NCBI GenBank assembly: GCA_012064415.1
Contig: SSNU01000127.1
Coordinates: forward strand, 111,629-175,628
Direction of reading: 5' to 3'
DNA length: 64,000 bases
Source: Gyrodactylus bullatarudis
Lineage: Eukaryota > Platyhelminthes > Monogenea > Gyrodactylidea > Gyrodactylidae
Below are positions 1-10,751 of this stretch, piece by piece. The notes beneath the pieces were generated by a model. The model saw only the letters and a program-made list of their open reading frames with translations. It was not told the DNA's origin and did no database searches. Position 1 is the first letter of the stretch. The number at the start of each line of letters is the position of its first letter. The translations under genes and the position numbers were made by a program.

Positions 1-369
1 TTTACCAACAAGGCAAAAGACACGATTGATAAAACAAAGATAAGCCATGTAGTCTACAAGTTTACTTGCGCTTGTAAATCCGAGTATATTGGCCAAACCA
101 AAAGACGTCTAGAGGATAGAATCGAAGAGGACCTCTACACTGGCCAAACTGCAGTGAGAAAGCATCTGAGGATATGCAAAGCAGACGTTTCTAACGAAAA
201 CTTTGAAATTATCTATAGACCAACCAGAAACAATGTCCACGCACTTAAAGCAGCTGAAGCATACCTTATAAACCAACAAAAACCAAACCTTTGCATCCAG
301 AAAACCTTTGTCAAGCCGATTAACCTCCCAAGAGAACTAAAGTCCCCGGCATCCCAACCCCCCCGCTAA
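1..369 (+). pseudogene. Penelope-like element, C-terminal GIY-YIG endonuclease fragment (cut by window edge)
   Basis: The frame is open from the window edge to a stop at 367-369. It encodes the end of a Penelope-like element protein. A GIY-YIG-type nuclease core is visible (VYKFTCACKSEYIGQTKRRL), and the ending around NLCIQKTF closely parallels the intact element at 34.3-35.9 kb (PNLCIQKNH). In PLEs this endonuclease follows the reverse transcriptase and nicks target DNA. The upstream part lies outside the window, so intactness cannot be judged. Family assignment is confident; activity is unknown. Confidence 0.8.
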
Positions 370-658
370 GAAGAGGAGGAGAGAGGAAGTAGAGACGAAC
401 CAACAAATTACCGATTTTTACCAGGCAACACAATAAAAATTTGATAATTCTGTTTTACACCCCTTTATTACCAATCCCTATCTACACCCTGACTACTAAA
501 ATATAAATAATAAGTATAGTTAATGCAATTAACGAACATGACATTCTATTCAACCTTATGATTACAAATTATGATGCTCCAACCTGGTAACAGGTTTGAG
601 CCAATCAAAATTGAAAAATAAGAACCAGTAATCTTTATTTCCTATTTTGTTATAACCC

Positions 659-743
659 TATATATATTGCATGTATCACACTGATGAGTATGCCCAAAAT
701 AAAGGTCCTTATTTGTGAAAATTGTGGCATCTCTTTCTTCTTC
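659..743 (+). repeat. PLE 3' module, copy 1, with hammerhead-core-like motif
   Basis: A block starting in TATATATTGCATGTATCACA and containing CTGATGAG recurs in diverged form at about 4132-4219 and 54391-54477. In each copy it is followed by an AT-rich stretch and GGCATC plus a pyrimidine run. Here it lies about 300 bp downstream of a PLE endonuclease end, which suits a PLE terminal region. PLE termini are known to carry hammerhead ribozymes, and CTGATGAG is the first half of that core. The matching GAAA half is not clean here, so this is at best a degraded ribozyme. Confidence 0.4.
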
Positions 744-870
744 TCTGAGATAAGAATGAATTGTTTTGGCTAATTGTGCTCATGAACACCTTTATGAGTT
801 TCTCTTCCTCCTCTTCCCAATTCTGATCCGAAACAAGTTTTTTTGTTCTATAAAATAAGGATTTCCCTAA

Positions 871-1258
871 ACCTCTTTGTAGTTTAAGGGGGCAGATGAA
901 TTATAATTCATCAATTTTCTCGTAAAAGTCTTCTTTCGGTGGATCGACCTACTGATGTTACCATCTTCCATTCGTTTCATGTAGATCTTTGAAAAGAGTA
1001 AACAATTTTCTTCTTCCTTATCCATAGTGAAACATATACTTTGGTGTGCTGTATTGAACTGGGTCCGAAGAATATTTTTATCTACATCCTTCTTGATTAA
1101 TAATAAGGTGTCATCTACAAATCTCCAATAGCTGTCACATTAAAGTATAAAACAAAATTTCCTTTATCTAGGACTGTGAGGAATGTATATTGCATTCCAG
1201 CACTTTCTTGTGCATCTAAGCGAGTTTTCAGTACTGCTGGTAGATTTGTTATGAAAAT
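871..1258 (-). pseudogene. Penelope-like reverse transcriptase remnant
   Basis: On the minus strand a frame from about 1131 down to a stop near 875 reads YWRFVDDTLLLIKKDV and onward. This is the catalytic YxDD-type region of a PLE reverse transcriptase (compare YIRYVDDTFIIMK in the intact element at 34.3 kb). Sequence up to about 1258 continues the similarity in another frame, so at least one frameshift has occurred. It points opposite to the endonuclease fragment at 1-369, so the two are separate insertions or rearranged pieces. It is a dead fragment. Confidence 0.6.
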
Positions 1259-2611
1259 ATCAAAAAAATAATTTTAATTAGAGGTAATATGGAATTTTTT
1301 TTGAATATTATTAATTAAGAAGGAGGTAGAAAAATGGTATCGTATATTGGGGAAGGGGGTTGATTTTTATAAGCTTAAAATCAGATTAAAGTTGGCCCAA
1401 AAAATATTTCTACATTCTTCATGAATGTTAATTTTAGTGTCAAATGAAATAGGATAATTACAGGTGACTAATACATTTCTAATCTTTTCTTATCTTCTTA
1501 CAGTTTCCAGAATACAAAAAAATCGATATGGGATTTTTCTTGATTTGTCTTCACTAGATTTTGTGTATGAGAATGTTCAGTGAACATTGCTCCCCCAAAG
1601 AATATAAAATAAACCTTGAAATGGAAAAACTATTGTGTCCCCCTTACTATGTAAAGGATTGTATTAATTTAGTATGTAATTACATGAGTAGCATTCAGTT
1701 ACACGTTATCTATATATGAACACTTGGTTCCTAATTACACTTTGTGACTATTAGTCATTGACTAATTAAAAATTAGTAACGAATTTCATCGTGAGTAATT
1801 TTTGTGTCTTACTTATTCAAGCTAATTTATGAAATTTAATTTTTCAAGAAAATTGAAGCAAAATTCAAACTTAATCTATAAATCCATTTTTTGAAAAAGT
1901 CCAGAAAAAGACAATGAAAAAAGTAAGTGACAAAAAAGCTTCACCTTCGAACTTTTATATCCTCTATAGACAAAATCGGAAGAGTGTCAATACCTTAAAA
2001 CAGCCCTAGTCTTTGCAAACAGAAGAAAATAATAAAATCTCTTGGTCTTAATTGGCCAAATGTGTACAATAAAAACGGCCTCCTCAGCTCAGACTAGTAT
2101 CCAGCCTCAGGAATCAAGGGAAAGGATGAGGGCCTCATCATGAGGCGTTCAGATGTAGAAAATAACTCTAACAAAATTAACAAATACTTTAGCCAACAAA
2201 ATTGATAGTAAAGTCTATATTATCCCTGACATGTTACATATGTGTGCCAACATCATTATTATTATGATCAACTATTATTAGGATTATGATTATAATAAAT
2301 ATAAATGATAATTATCTACTTTGAATACTATTAAATTAAAATATGAAATGTCTGATTGTGATGAGTTGACAAATCCTAAATTAGTCATGTCTCACATTAG
2401 ATCTAAGTCTTTACTTTACTCATATCTTCATTAACCAATATTTCTCACATTCTCCGACCTGATGATAATTATTGAACATTTTTAATTATATTATATTTAT
2501 TTATTATTTGAAAAAAGAGAACCTTTTCATAGCCTTCTACAAATATAAGTGTTTTGTCTAACAAAATATGCTATATACAATGTATACTATACACAGACCT
2601 CATTTGTACAC
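1259..2611. other. AT-rich intergenic stretch, no supported gene
   Basis: I see no coding pattern, RNA gene or clear terminal repeats here. The stretch contains short homopolymers and an AT-rich simple region near 2255-2340. Confidence 0.5.
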
Positions 2612-3750
2612 TTAAGCTTTGATTTTAACTACCGAAGAAGATAAGAACCGGTTAATACAGTTGAGTCGTTTGTTAATCATGCTTATCTTGGATGTGGGTG
2701 AAATTTTAATATTGGAGGATATTTGAAATCCAATGTCTGAGGTGTCAAGAACAAATTCTCCAGGAATGTGGAGATTACTTAAAAATGATTCTGGAAGACC
2801 ATTAGATATCATTATCTTACATTTTTTCCGATTAATTTCTAAACACATTGAATTAAGAGCTTCTTTAAGTGAATTGATTTTAAAAATATCCATAACATTA
2901 TAGACTGGAAACACAAATTTAATATTATCGGCGAATTTAAATAGTCGACCAATATCATCTGCTATCTGAATATCAGTCATACATAAATTAAAAAGAAGAG
3001 GTCCAATTGAAGAACCTTGCGGAACACCAGATGTTATTTTCAAAGAAGAACTCAGATGATTTTTAAATTTTGTCTTTTGAGATCTATTTATAAGCAAGTT
3101 CATAACAAGATTAGAGACATGAGAATTAATATTAAAATCAGAAAGTTTTTTACTTATATGTTAAGAGTGATCTCTCTGGGCTGGGTTTCCAGCAAGGACA
3201 GCGACGATTTTGTTGTCGAACATTGACTTCATATCGGTCATGATGGCAGCATAACGATCGAAATCTTCATTCATATTCTTCGTGACTGAATGTAACAAAT
3301 TGGCATTTTCATTCACGATAGGGTTTGGGAACTTATCAAGGTCCACGGAAGCACCGTCAGTGGAACCTGGAAGAGATTTTTGAAAATCAGACATGATAAC
3401 GTGATTTTTTGAATTGAGAAGACAATAATGCCTCTATTATGCAGAGGCTTTAAACAAAAAGATACATTTTTAAATTGTACATTTTGTTTATAATTATAAC
3501 TTTCTAATTTGCTCTTTCTCAAATTAGAATAATTTTGATTATTTTGATTACCAGACTTTGATGGATCACTACATATATAGGAGAATTTCAATTTATCAAA
3601 GGCTTTTGTTAAATATATATATAAAATTTGATAATATATTTATGAGAAGATTTAATGGCTAAAGAATAGTTGAGAAAAGATAAAATGTTGGTTCCCGAAT
3701 TTCGGCCACGAATGAATCCATGTTGAAAGTCATCAGGAAATACAAGAGGA
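2612..3750 (-). pseudogene. Non-LTR retrotransposon reverse transcriptase, interrupted
   Basis: Minus-strand reading starts near 3740 with HGFIRGRNSGTNILSFL (RT motif 2a region) and reaches TKAFDK of domain A. It then breaks and resumes near 3173 with DHSLL, followed by the domain B motif SGVPQGSSIGPLLFN and FADNIKF at the catalytic box. The last is a degraded YADD in which the second aspartate is replaced by asparagine. This is the RT of a Jockey/CR1-type non-LTR element. It is broken by an inserted stretch at 3173-3591 and by stop codons, and is therefore non-functional. Confidence 0.8.
3173..3591 (-). other. Insertion of about 419 bp inside the RT, carrying a small coding-like ORF
   Basis: Between the two halves of the RT domain A motif (AFDK and DHSLL) lies foreign sequence. 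It contains a minus-strand frame beginning MSDFQKSLPGSTDGASVDLD at 3394 and running to about 3173. Its composition looks more protein-coding than the AT-rich surroundings. I do not recognise the protein. It could be the start of another element's ORF1 or gag-like gene, or a retrocopied host exon. No clear target-site duplication was found at the edges. Confidence 0.45.
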
Positions 3751-4131
3751 AGACAATCAGATTCTATTTTATATAGCTTACTGTTAAACTACACTCTAGT
3801 TTTATACCTAACCCTATATACTTTCATATCATACATATATATTTAATACAATTAATTTTTAGCCTATTTTTGTCTACACGCAAGTATTCACGATTTACGA
3901 AAGAGATTTTTGAGGGGTAGAAATTAGGGGGATAACTTTTACACAGTTATTAAAGAGGGAGTACTATATATGATATGAGAAATGTGTCCCACCCTAGGGT
4001 GGATATTGTCAATCACCTCAAAAGCCTAACTGTTATGATAATGTGATAACTCGACAAAAAATGCAAATGCCCTCCAACCCTGATCAATAAGAGAGCCAAT
4101 CAGATTAATTTATATATTTTTTCTTCGTTTT

Positions 4132-4219
4132 CGCTATATATTTGGCATATAAGAGGCTGAAGAGTATGCCTGACATAAAGCGCTTATTCTTCAAATTTTC
4201 TTGGCATCCTTTCTTATTT
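4132..4219 (+). repeat. PLE 3' module, copy 2
   Basis: This copy resembles the block at 659-743. It has CTGAAGAGTATGCC where copy 1 has CTGATGAGTATGCC, and the GGCATC plus pyrimidine ending is conserved. Upstream, both copies also share GAGCCAATCA. No endonuclease coding sequence is recognisable next to it. Confidence 0.4.
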
Positions 4220-4419
4220 ATTTAAATGCTCTCAAATTTTGCGCAACTGCCTAAAAAGACTTAATAGAGTTCAAAATCAAAATACAGTTGTGCCCCACTT
4301 TTAGTGTGTGAGAAATCGCACACCCCAATTTTCCTATGAAAAATAGATTTTTCTCATCATCTACTTAAAAGTTTTTTGAAAGATAATTTTTTGGCCGAAA
4401 TTTCACAATTTTTTAGATT

Positions 4420-4990
4420 GGGTAAATTCCTAAAATCACCCCAAAGGAATTTTTTTTCAATAATCACCACAGAGGAAATTTTTTCTAAAATTCACCCTAA
4501 ATATTTTTTTAAATAATAAGAAAAATTTAATTTAATAATTTATATACCCTTTTTTCAGCGCTTGATATTTTACGGCTTTTGCACGGTCTTTCATATTTTT
4601 TTATTTGCTCTATAACTTTCAAGTTCCGACTCCATCAGATTTTCAACGTCACGGAGCATGATAAATTGCTTTCAAGGAGAATATTTGATATTCATATGAG
4701 GCATACTTTTTAAAAACAACTTCTGGCATACAGATGTTAATAGGGATATTCATTAATTTTTGCAAACTTCAAGGACATTGGAGTTTGGTGAAGTTAACAA
4801 CTCTTCTTATTCTACTATTTCGATCTTGAGAAACAAGAAATAAATCTTCTTTAAGTATAGCAAAAATTTGTAAGAACCTAGATTCGCGTAAGGTTTTTTC
4901 CATCAAAGGTTTTATATAAGGAGAAAGTTCACTTTCAATCTCTCTGATACTCATGTAGGTTGCATAAAAGAATTTGAATCGATCAAGTTA
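4420..4990 (-). mobile_element. Mutator-like element remnant, GGGTTAATTCC-end family, truncated
   Basis: The left end GGGTAAATTCCTAAAATCACC at 4420 is a diverged copy of the terminal repeat seen at 11176, 33597 and 57641. Minus-strand coding relics read IESELSPYIKPLMEKTLRES and then a degraded stretch ending NFTKLQCP, matching the other copies. The far terminal repeat expected near 5.0-5.1 kb is not recognisable and no target duplication is visible, so this copy is truncated. Confidence 0.65.
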
Positions 4991-5317
4991 CACCATTTGA
5001 ATTTTAAAAATGTGTTATAGGTAAAAGTTCAATAATTATTATAATTATAGTCTATAATAATGGGTTTCAATTTAGATTCTAAGATTCTCTATGTTGGCTT
5101 CATTAATTAATTACATCTTCATGTCTAATTAAAAATCAATGACGAATTCTATCAAGAGTTGTTTCAGTGTCTTGATGTCAAAAACTATTTTTCAGAGGAT
5201 TTCTCAAACACCAAAACTGGAGCACAACTTTATAAATAAATCAGGCTTGAGAAGAATTTCAACCAATCAAATCATAAAATTTTTATTTATATAAAAATTC
5301 CCCCTCCCTTACAGCTC

Positions 5318-5381
5318 TTACAAGAGAATTACCTCCGGTGTACCTCAAGGTTCCTCCTTGGGTCCACATCTCTTCAATATC
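5318..5381 (+). pseudogene. Non-LTR reverse transcriptase fragment ending at the palindrome boundary
   Basis: The frame reads ITSGVPQGSSLGPHLFNI, the domain B motif of a non-LTR RT. It stops abruptly at 5381, which is the outer left edge of the giant palindrome, so the junction cuts this element. It is too short to classify further and has the opposite orientation to the RT at 2.6-3.7 kb. Confidence 0.65.
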
Positions 5382-5691
5382 AAAGTTTCTCCTAAAAAGT
5401 ATGTCCCAAGTGAATACAAAGCTTGAAAGAAGCTTATCATGCTCTGTGACGTCGAAAATCTGAAGGGGTCGGAACTTGAACAGAATAAATAAAAACCGTG
5501 GATGACCATGCACAAGCCGTAAAAAATCAAGGGTTGAAAAAAGGGTAATGAAATTTAGTGTTAAATAAAATTATTTCTTGTTTGTAAAATTAATTTTTTT
5601 GTAAATTTTTGTGTTCAATAGTGGAAAAAATTTTTCTTGGGGTGATTTATGGAACAAAAATTTCTCTTGGTGTGTTTTTTGAAATTATCCC
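5382..5691 (+). mobile_element. Truncated MULE copy at outer end of palindrome left arm
   Basis: This is the mirror image of the part of the intronic MULE lying inside the right arm (11176-11485). Only one terminal repeat is present (near 5691); the rest is lost at the palindrome edge. Confidence 0.8.
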
Positions 5692-5719
5692 ATCAACTTA
5701 TTGTAAAATTTATTTACAG

Positions 5720-6115
5720 GGAAATCTCGATAAGCTTTTGAAAAAGTCTCAAGTAACTGGATATGATGAGTGCTATCCAGGTTTCGCTGAATCCTTTGAT
5801 GCTATGGGAGATTCTGATGAGGAAACCGATCTCTTAAAGATGGATGTTGGTACCAAAAAAGGACCCCTTGGACGTTGGGATTTTGATACTAATGAGGAAT
5901 ATAGCGAATACATGTCGTCCAAGGAAGCCTTACCAAAAGCAGCATTTCAGTACGGTCAGAAGATGAATGATGGCAGAAAAACTCGACGAATCAACAAAAA
6001 GGATGAGAAACAACAACTTGACAAAGAATGGAATAAAATCCAGTCCATAATTTCAAAGAGAAGAGGCGAAGGTGGTGATAGTTCTGAGCCAGCAATGAAA
6101 TCAACTAAAATATAA
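5720..6115 (+). pseudogene. Orphan copy of the last exon of IK/RED
   Basis: This is an exact mirror of the IK/RED terminal exon at 10752-11147, with the same 3' splice acceptor (TTTACAG), reading frame and TAA stop. It encodes the conserved RED C-terminal region (GPLGRWDFDTNEEYSEYM and KEALPKAAFQYG). There is no N-terminal exon on this side: upstream lie the truncated MULE and an unrelated RT fragment. It therefore cannot make the full protein, although it could act as a cryptic splice acceptor. Confidence 0.9.
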
Positions 6116-7063
6116 TTCTAATATAAAAATTTTATATTGTATATTTTCACAGCGATATTCTTTTTAGTCAAGACATTATTTTTTCGAAATAAATATCGAA
6201 TTTTTAATTCCAAGCAACTTAAGTTCGTATTACACCACGGTCAATCAACTTTTATAATAAGAGATATTTGCAGATACGGTTTTATTGTAACGATTTCAGT
6301 ATTACACTTGTTGCATTTGGCTTTTATTCACTTTCCAACTCCTCAGAATGAGAGCAGACTTAATTTCTTTTTCTTCCCATATTTTAGAGTCATGAGGTTA
6401 ATGAATCATTGTAAGAAGAATCAGTTGTTCAAGAATTATTGAATCAGCCAATCAGGATCGAGCACTACTGAGTACTTGCAATTAATTGGTCAATTACAAT
6501 TGCTTGTTTTCACAACCATAACAATTAATTGAATTAATAAATACTTGTTTTCTTAAGCCTTGATTACTACGATGCAATGTGGATCACTAATTGTAACGAC
6601 TTGCCTTTGTAACTTACAATCTCGAAAAGTCTTTAAGATTCCAAGAGACCTAATTAAGAGAGATTATTTAGATTTCTATACATTAAGTTTAACGCCTATG
6701 GAGGCGAGTCAAAAAATGTTGAGTCTTGCAACTCTATTTAGTACGTACCATATATTTATTACAGTACACCAAAGATTGGTGCGGAATCCGTGAAAGATTA
6801 CTATCAAAATGAATACCATATCTTCACATCTAGTCAATCCTCTCGAAAATACCAGTGAACTTTGAAATTTTAATCAAGTAATCTTATTATGAACTCTGCT
6901 ACAGTACTGTCAACTTCTATATGGGTTTCAAAGCAATAATCTGATTATATCAGCTAGTCCCAAGTTGCAACTTTTACTTTCAAGTAGTTAGTGAGAAAAT
7001 ATTGATTCTTCTGGTGAATAGATATGATCCTTTTCAAGAATCTCATATGTTTTGAATCATCAT

Positions 7064-8162
7064 TTATGTTGATGATGATGGTTTCATTATAATAACAGTG
7101 TCATATCTAATGTAAACATCAGTAAAAGAATTGATAGTCTCAGACATTTTATTAAGTTCTAACCATCCCAAGAAGATATCTGCTAGAAGAGGACTTAAAG
7201 GAGATCCCATTGCTATTCCATCTTTCTGAATGAACACCTTGTTTTGAAATGACAAAGGAACATTGGTACAACATATCCTAATAAGATCTGTTATTTTGTC
7301 ACTACTCATGTCAAAACCTTCATGTTCATCGATGAAAGATTTTATTATCATAAGGGTATTTTCTATGGGTACATTAGAAAATAAAGAACTAATGTCTAAT
7401 GAAATCATTTCCCTAGATTCTGTTTAAATCTTTTACTCTTTCTACAAAATCAAAAGTATCTTTAACAACATATTTAGCACAATAAGTGTGTAATATAGGT
7501 TTTAAGATATAAATTAGGCATTTTCGGCCGAATTGGCAAAACTTCAGGTATATTATTATCTATAATCTTGTGTCTTAGGGTGTAAATACAACCTAGACAT
7601 CCTAGTGTGTTTCTTAGCTATAAAACTCCTAGTATTCTCAGATATTATATTCCTATCAAATAATCATTTGGAGATTTCGTACATGGATCGTTCCATGGAC
7701 TCCATTACCTTATAGTAATAACACCTGTATTGCCCAGTATTTACAAATTTACTTTCATCTGAAAGAAAATCTAATCCTGCTTTATAACAATCATTTTTAT
7801 ACATTATCACTATACCCTTCCCCTTGACAGGCTTAGTTAGAAAAATGTTTTCATTAGATTTTAATTCTTCAAGTGCATCGAAATGTTTCTTAGAGAGAAG
7901 ACTAGATCCTAGAGGTTTACGATCAAAACTTCTATATATAGATAAAAGATCAAGTTTAAACTTCTCTTTGTTTGAGTTGTCTTTTCGGTTATTGGTGAGA
8001 CCTAGTTCATACACCAAACGTTCAAACGCTGCTTTATCTTCAATTTCGTTCTTCTTTTTAGGAATACAAAGGTTTGGGCCGAGAGATAAGATTTCTTTCT
8101 GCTCCTTGGATAATTCTATATCCGTGAAATTGAAGATTCCTTTTTCATGAAATCGAAATTTT
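7064..8162 (-). pseudogene. Penelope-like element N-terminal and RT remnant, left arm copy
   Basis: This is the minus-strand mirror of 8705-9803. It contains the PLE N-terminal region at 7664-8162 (LSKEQKEILSLGPNLCIP near its start) and an RT block at 7064-7408 (MISLDISSLFSNVPIENT, IQKDGIAMGSPLSPLLADIF). The catalytic box reads YIRYDTVIIM, so two codons of YVDD are missing. Several frameshifts separate the blocks. Confidence 0.8.
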
Positions 8163-8230
8163 TCTTAAGGTAATAATTGGTCGAAAATATTTCAATCTGA
8201 TTCCAAAACCCAGGGGATGACAGCATAGAT

Positions 8231-8330
8231 TTGTGGGTGAAGGAGAAATTTTTCATAAACATGTTTAAACCTAATTTGTGTGTTCAAAAGAATTATTCAT
8301 TTGATGAAGTTCGGCAATATTACCGTTCCA
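8231..8330 (+). pseudogene. PLE endonuclease C-terminal tail, left arm copy
   Basis: The frame begins VKEKFFINMFKPNLCVQKNY, matching the very end of the PLE protein at 34.3-35.9 kb (REKFFIMGEDPNLCIQKN). It lies on the strand opposite to the PLE RT remnant next to it. The flanking PLE pieces are therefore head to head, an arrangement of inverted PLE termini rather than one continuous element. Confidence 0.7.
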
Positions 8331-8403
8331 ATATTCATTTAATCTTCAACTACCATGGCCTATGTGAGCTTTTTCACCTTTTTCTCTTCACTGTTGCTAT
8401 TAA

Positions 8404-8463
8404 CCCTCGAACAAGAAACGGGGTCAATCTGACCCCAAGATGAAATAAGATGCTGTTCGAGGG
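8404..8463. mobile_element. 60-bp TTAA-flanked mini-element at the palindrome axis
   Basis: The sequence is bounded by TTAA at 8400-8403 and 8464-8467. It starts CCCTCGAACA and ends TGTTCGAGGG, forming 10-bp terminal inverted repeats. TTAA target duplications with CCC/GGG ends are the signature of piggyBac-type elements. The interior holds an offset hairpin, GGGGTCA/TGACCCC (8420-8436). The inverted repeats belong to the palindrome arms, and only 8414-8453 is asymmetric. A second, 36-bp element with the same CCCTCG ends and TTAA flanks lies at 23136-23171. piggyBac origin is inferred from ends only; there is no transposase. Confidence 0.65.
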
Positions 8464-8536
8464 TTAATAGCAACAGTGAAGAGAAAAAGGTGAAAAAGCT
8501 CACATAGGCCATGGTAGTTGAAGATTAAATGAATAT

Positions 8537-8636
8537 TGGAACGGTAATATTGCCGAACTTCATCAAATGAATAATTCTTTTGAACACACAAATTAGGTTT
8601 AAACATGTTTATGAAAAATTTCTCCTTCACCCACAA
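8537..8636 (-). pseudogene. PLE endonuclease C-terminal tail, right arm copy
   Basis: Mirror of 8231-8330, with an identical translation (VKEKFFINMFKPNLCVQKNY). Confidence 0.7.
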
Positions 8637-8704
8637 ATCTATGCTGTCATCCCCTGGGTTTTGGAATCAGATTGAAATATTTTCGACCAATTATTACCTT
8701 AAGA

Positions 8705-9803
8705 AAAATTTCGATTTCATGAAAAAGGAATCTTCAATTTCACGGATATAGAATTATCCAAGGAGCAGAAAGAAATCTTATCTCTCGGCCCAAACCTTTG
8801 TATTCCTAAAAAGAAGAACGAAATTGAAGATAAAGCAGCGTTTGAACGTTTGGTGTATGAACTAGGTCTCACCAATAACCGAAAAGACAACTCAAACAAA
8901 GAGAAGTTTAAACTTGATCTTTTATCTATATATAGAAGTTTTGATCGTAAACCTCTAGGATCTAGTCTTCTCTCTAAGAAACATTTCGATGCACTTGAAG
9001 AATTAAAATCTAATGAAAACATTTTTCTAACTAAGCCTGTCAAGGGGAAGGGTATAGTGATAATGTATAAAAATGATTGTTATAAAGCAGGATTAGATTT
9101 TCTTTCAGATGAAAGTAAATTTGTAAATACTGGGCAATACAGGTGTTATTACTATAAGGTAATGGAGTCCATGGAACGATCCATGTACGAAATCTCCAAA
9201 TGATTATTTGATAGGAATATAATATCTGAGAATACTAGGAGTTTTATAGCTAAGAAACACACTAGGATGTCTAGGTTGTATTTACACCCTAAGACACAAG
9301 ATTATAGATAATAATATACCTGAAGTTTTGCCAATTCGGCCGAAAATGCCTAATTTATATCTTAAAACCTATATTACACACTTATTGTGCTAAATATGTT
9401 GTTAAAGATACTTTTGATTTTGTAGAAAGAGTAAAAGATTTAAACAGAATCTAGGGAAATGATTTCATTAGACATTAGTTCTTTATTTTCTAATGTACCC
9501 ATAGAAAATACCCTTATGATAATAAAATCTTTCATCGATGAACATGAAGGTTTTGACATGAGTAGTGACAAAATAACAGATCTTATTAGGATATGTTGTA
9601 CCAATGTTCCTTTGTCATTTCAAAACAAGGTGTTCATTCAGAAAGATGGAATAGCAATGGGATCTCCTTTAAGTCCTCTTCTAGCAGATATCTTCTTGGG
9701 ATGGTTAGAACTTAATAAAATGTCTGAGACTATCAATTCTTTTACTGATGTTTACATTAGATATGACACTGTTATTATAATGAAACCATCATCATCAACA
9801 TAA
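8705..9803 (+). pseudogene. Penelope-like element N-terminal and RT remnant, right arm copy
   Basis: The PLE N-terminal region (frame through 8850-9203, with NIFLTKPVKGKGIVIMYKND) is followed after frameshifts by RT motifs at 9459-9803 (QKDGIAMGSPLSPLLADIF). The catalytic box is reduced to YIRYDTVIIM, losing V and one D of YVDD, so the enzyme would be dead. The endonuclease part is missing on this strand. Position and sequence mirror the left arm exactly. Confidence 0.8.
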
Positions 9804-10751
9804 ATGATGATTCAAAACATATGAGATTCTTGAAAAGGATCATATCTATTCACCAGAAGAATCAATATTTTCTCACTAACTACTTGAAAGTAAAAGTTGC
9901 AACTTGGGACTAGCTGATATAATCAGATTATTGCTTTGAAACCCATATAGAAGTTGACAGTACTGTAGCAGAGTTCATAATAAGATTACTTGATTAAAAT
10001 TTCAAAGTTCACTGGTATTTTCGAGAGGATTGACTAGATGTGAAGATATGGTATTCATTTTGATAGTAATCTTTCACGGATTCCGCACCAATCTTTGGTG
10101 TACTGTAATAAATATATGGTACGTACTAAATAGAGTTGCAAGACTCAACATTTTTTGACTCGCCTCCATAGGCGTTAAACTTAATGTATAGAAATCTAAA
10201 TAATCTCTCTTAATTAGGTCTCTTGGAATCTTAAAGACTTTTCGAGATTGTAAGTTACAAAGGCAAGTCGTTACAATTAGTGATCCACATTGCATCGTAG
10301 TAATCAAGGCTTAAGAAAACAAGTATTTATTAATTCAATTAATTGTTATGGTTGTGAAAACAAGCAATTGTAATTGACCAATTAATTGCAAGTACTCAGT
10401 AGTGCTCGATCCTGATTGGCTGATTCAATAATTCTTGAACAACTGATTCTTCTTACAATGATTCATTAACCTCATGACTCTAAAATATGGGAAGAAAAAG
10501 AAATTAAGTCTGCTCTCATTCTGAGGAGTTGGAAAGTGAATAAAAGCCAAATGCAACAAGTGTAATACTGAAATCGTTACAATAAAACCGTATCTGCAAA
10601 TATCTCTTATTATAAAAGTTGATTGACCGTGGTGTAATACGAACTTAAGTTGCTTGGAATTAAAAATTCGATATTTATTTCGAAAAAATAATGTCTTGAC
10701 TAAAAAGAATATCGCTGTGAAAATATACAATATAAAATTTTTATATTAGAA
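9804..10751. other. Non-coding stretch between PLE remnant and IK/RED stop (mirrored at 6116-7063)
   Basis: The part nearest the IK/RED stop codon should be its 3' untranslated region on the minus strand. Open frames at 10074-10307 and 10425-10730 show no recognisable motifs and look like chance AT-rich frames. Confidence 0.5.

Larger units (their letters stand above)
5382..8413 (+). repeat. Giant palindrome, left arm (3032 bp)
   Basis: Every position I checked pairs with its mirror (the two coordinates sum to 16867) in the right arm 8454-11485. All open frames in the two arms are identical in length and translation. Symmetry breaks at 5381/11486 on the outside and at 8414/8453 on the inside. 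The left arm carries, from outside in, a truncated MULE, a copy of the last IK/RED exon, PLE reverse-transcriptase remnants (minus) and a PLE endonuclease tail (plus). The right arm is continuous with the complete IK/RED gene and a complete MULE, so the left arm looks like the copy. Confidence 0.95.

Noticed and set aside
6137..6442. Open frame in the IK/RED 3' region, with its mirror at 10425-10730
   Set aside because: It is hydrophobic, AT-driven, without motifs and lies in the expected 3' untranslated region.
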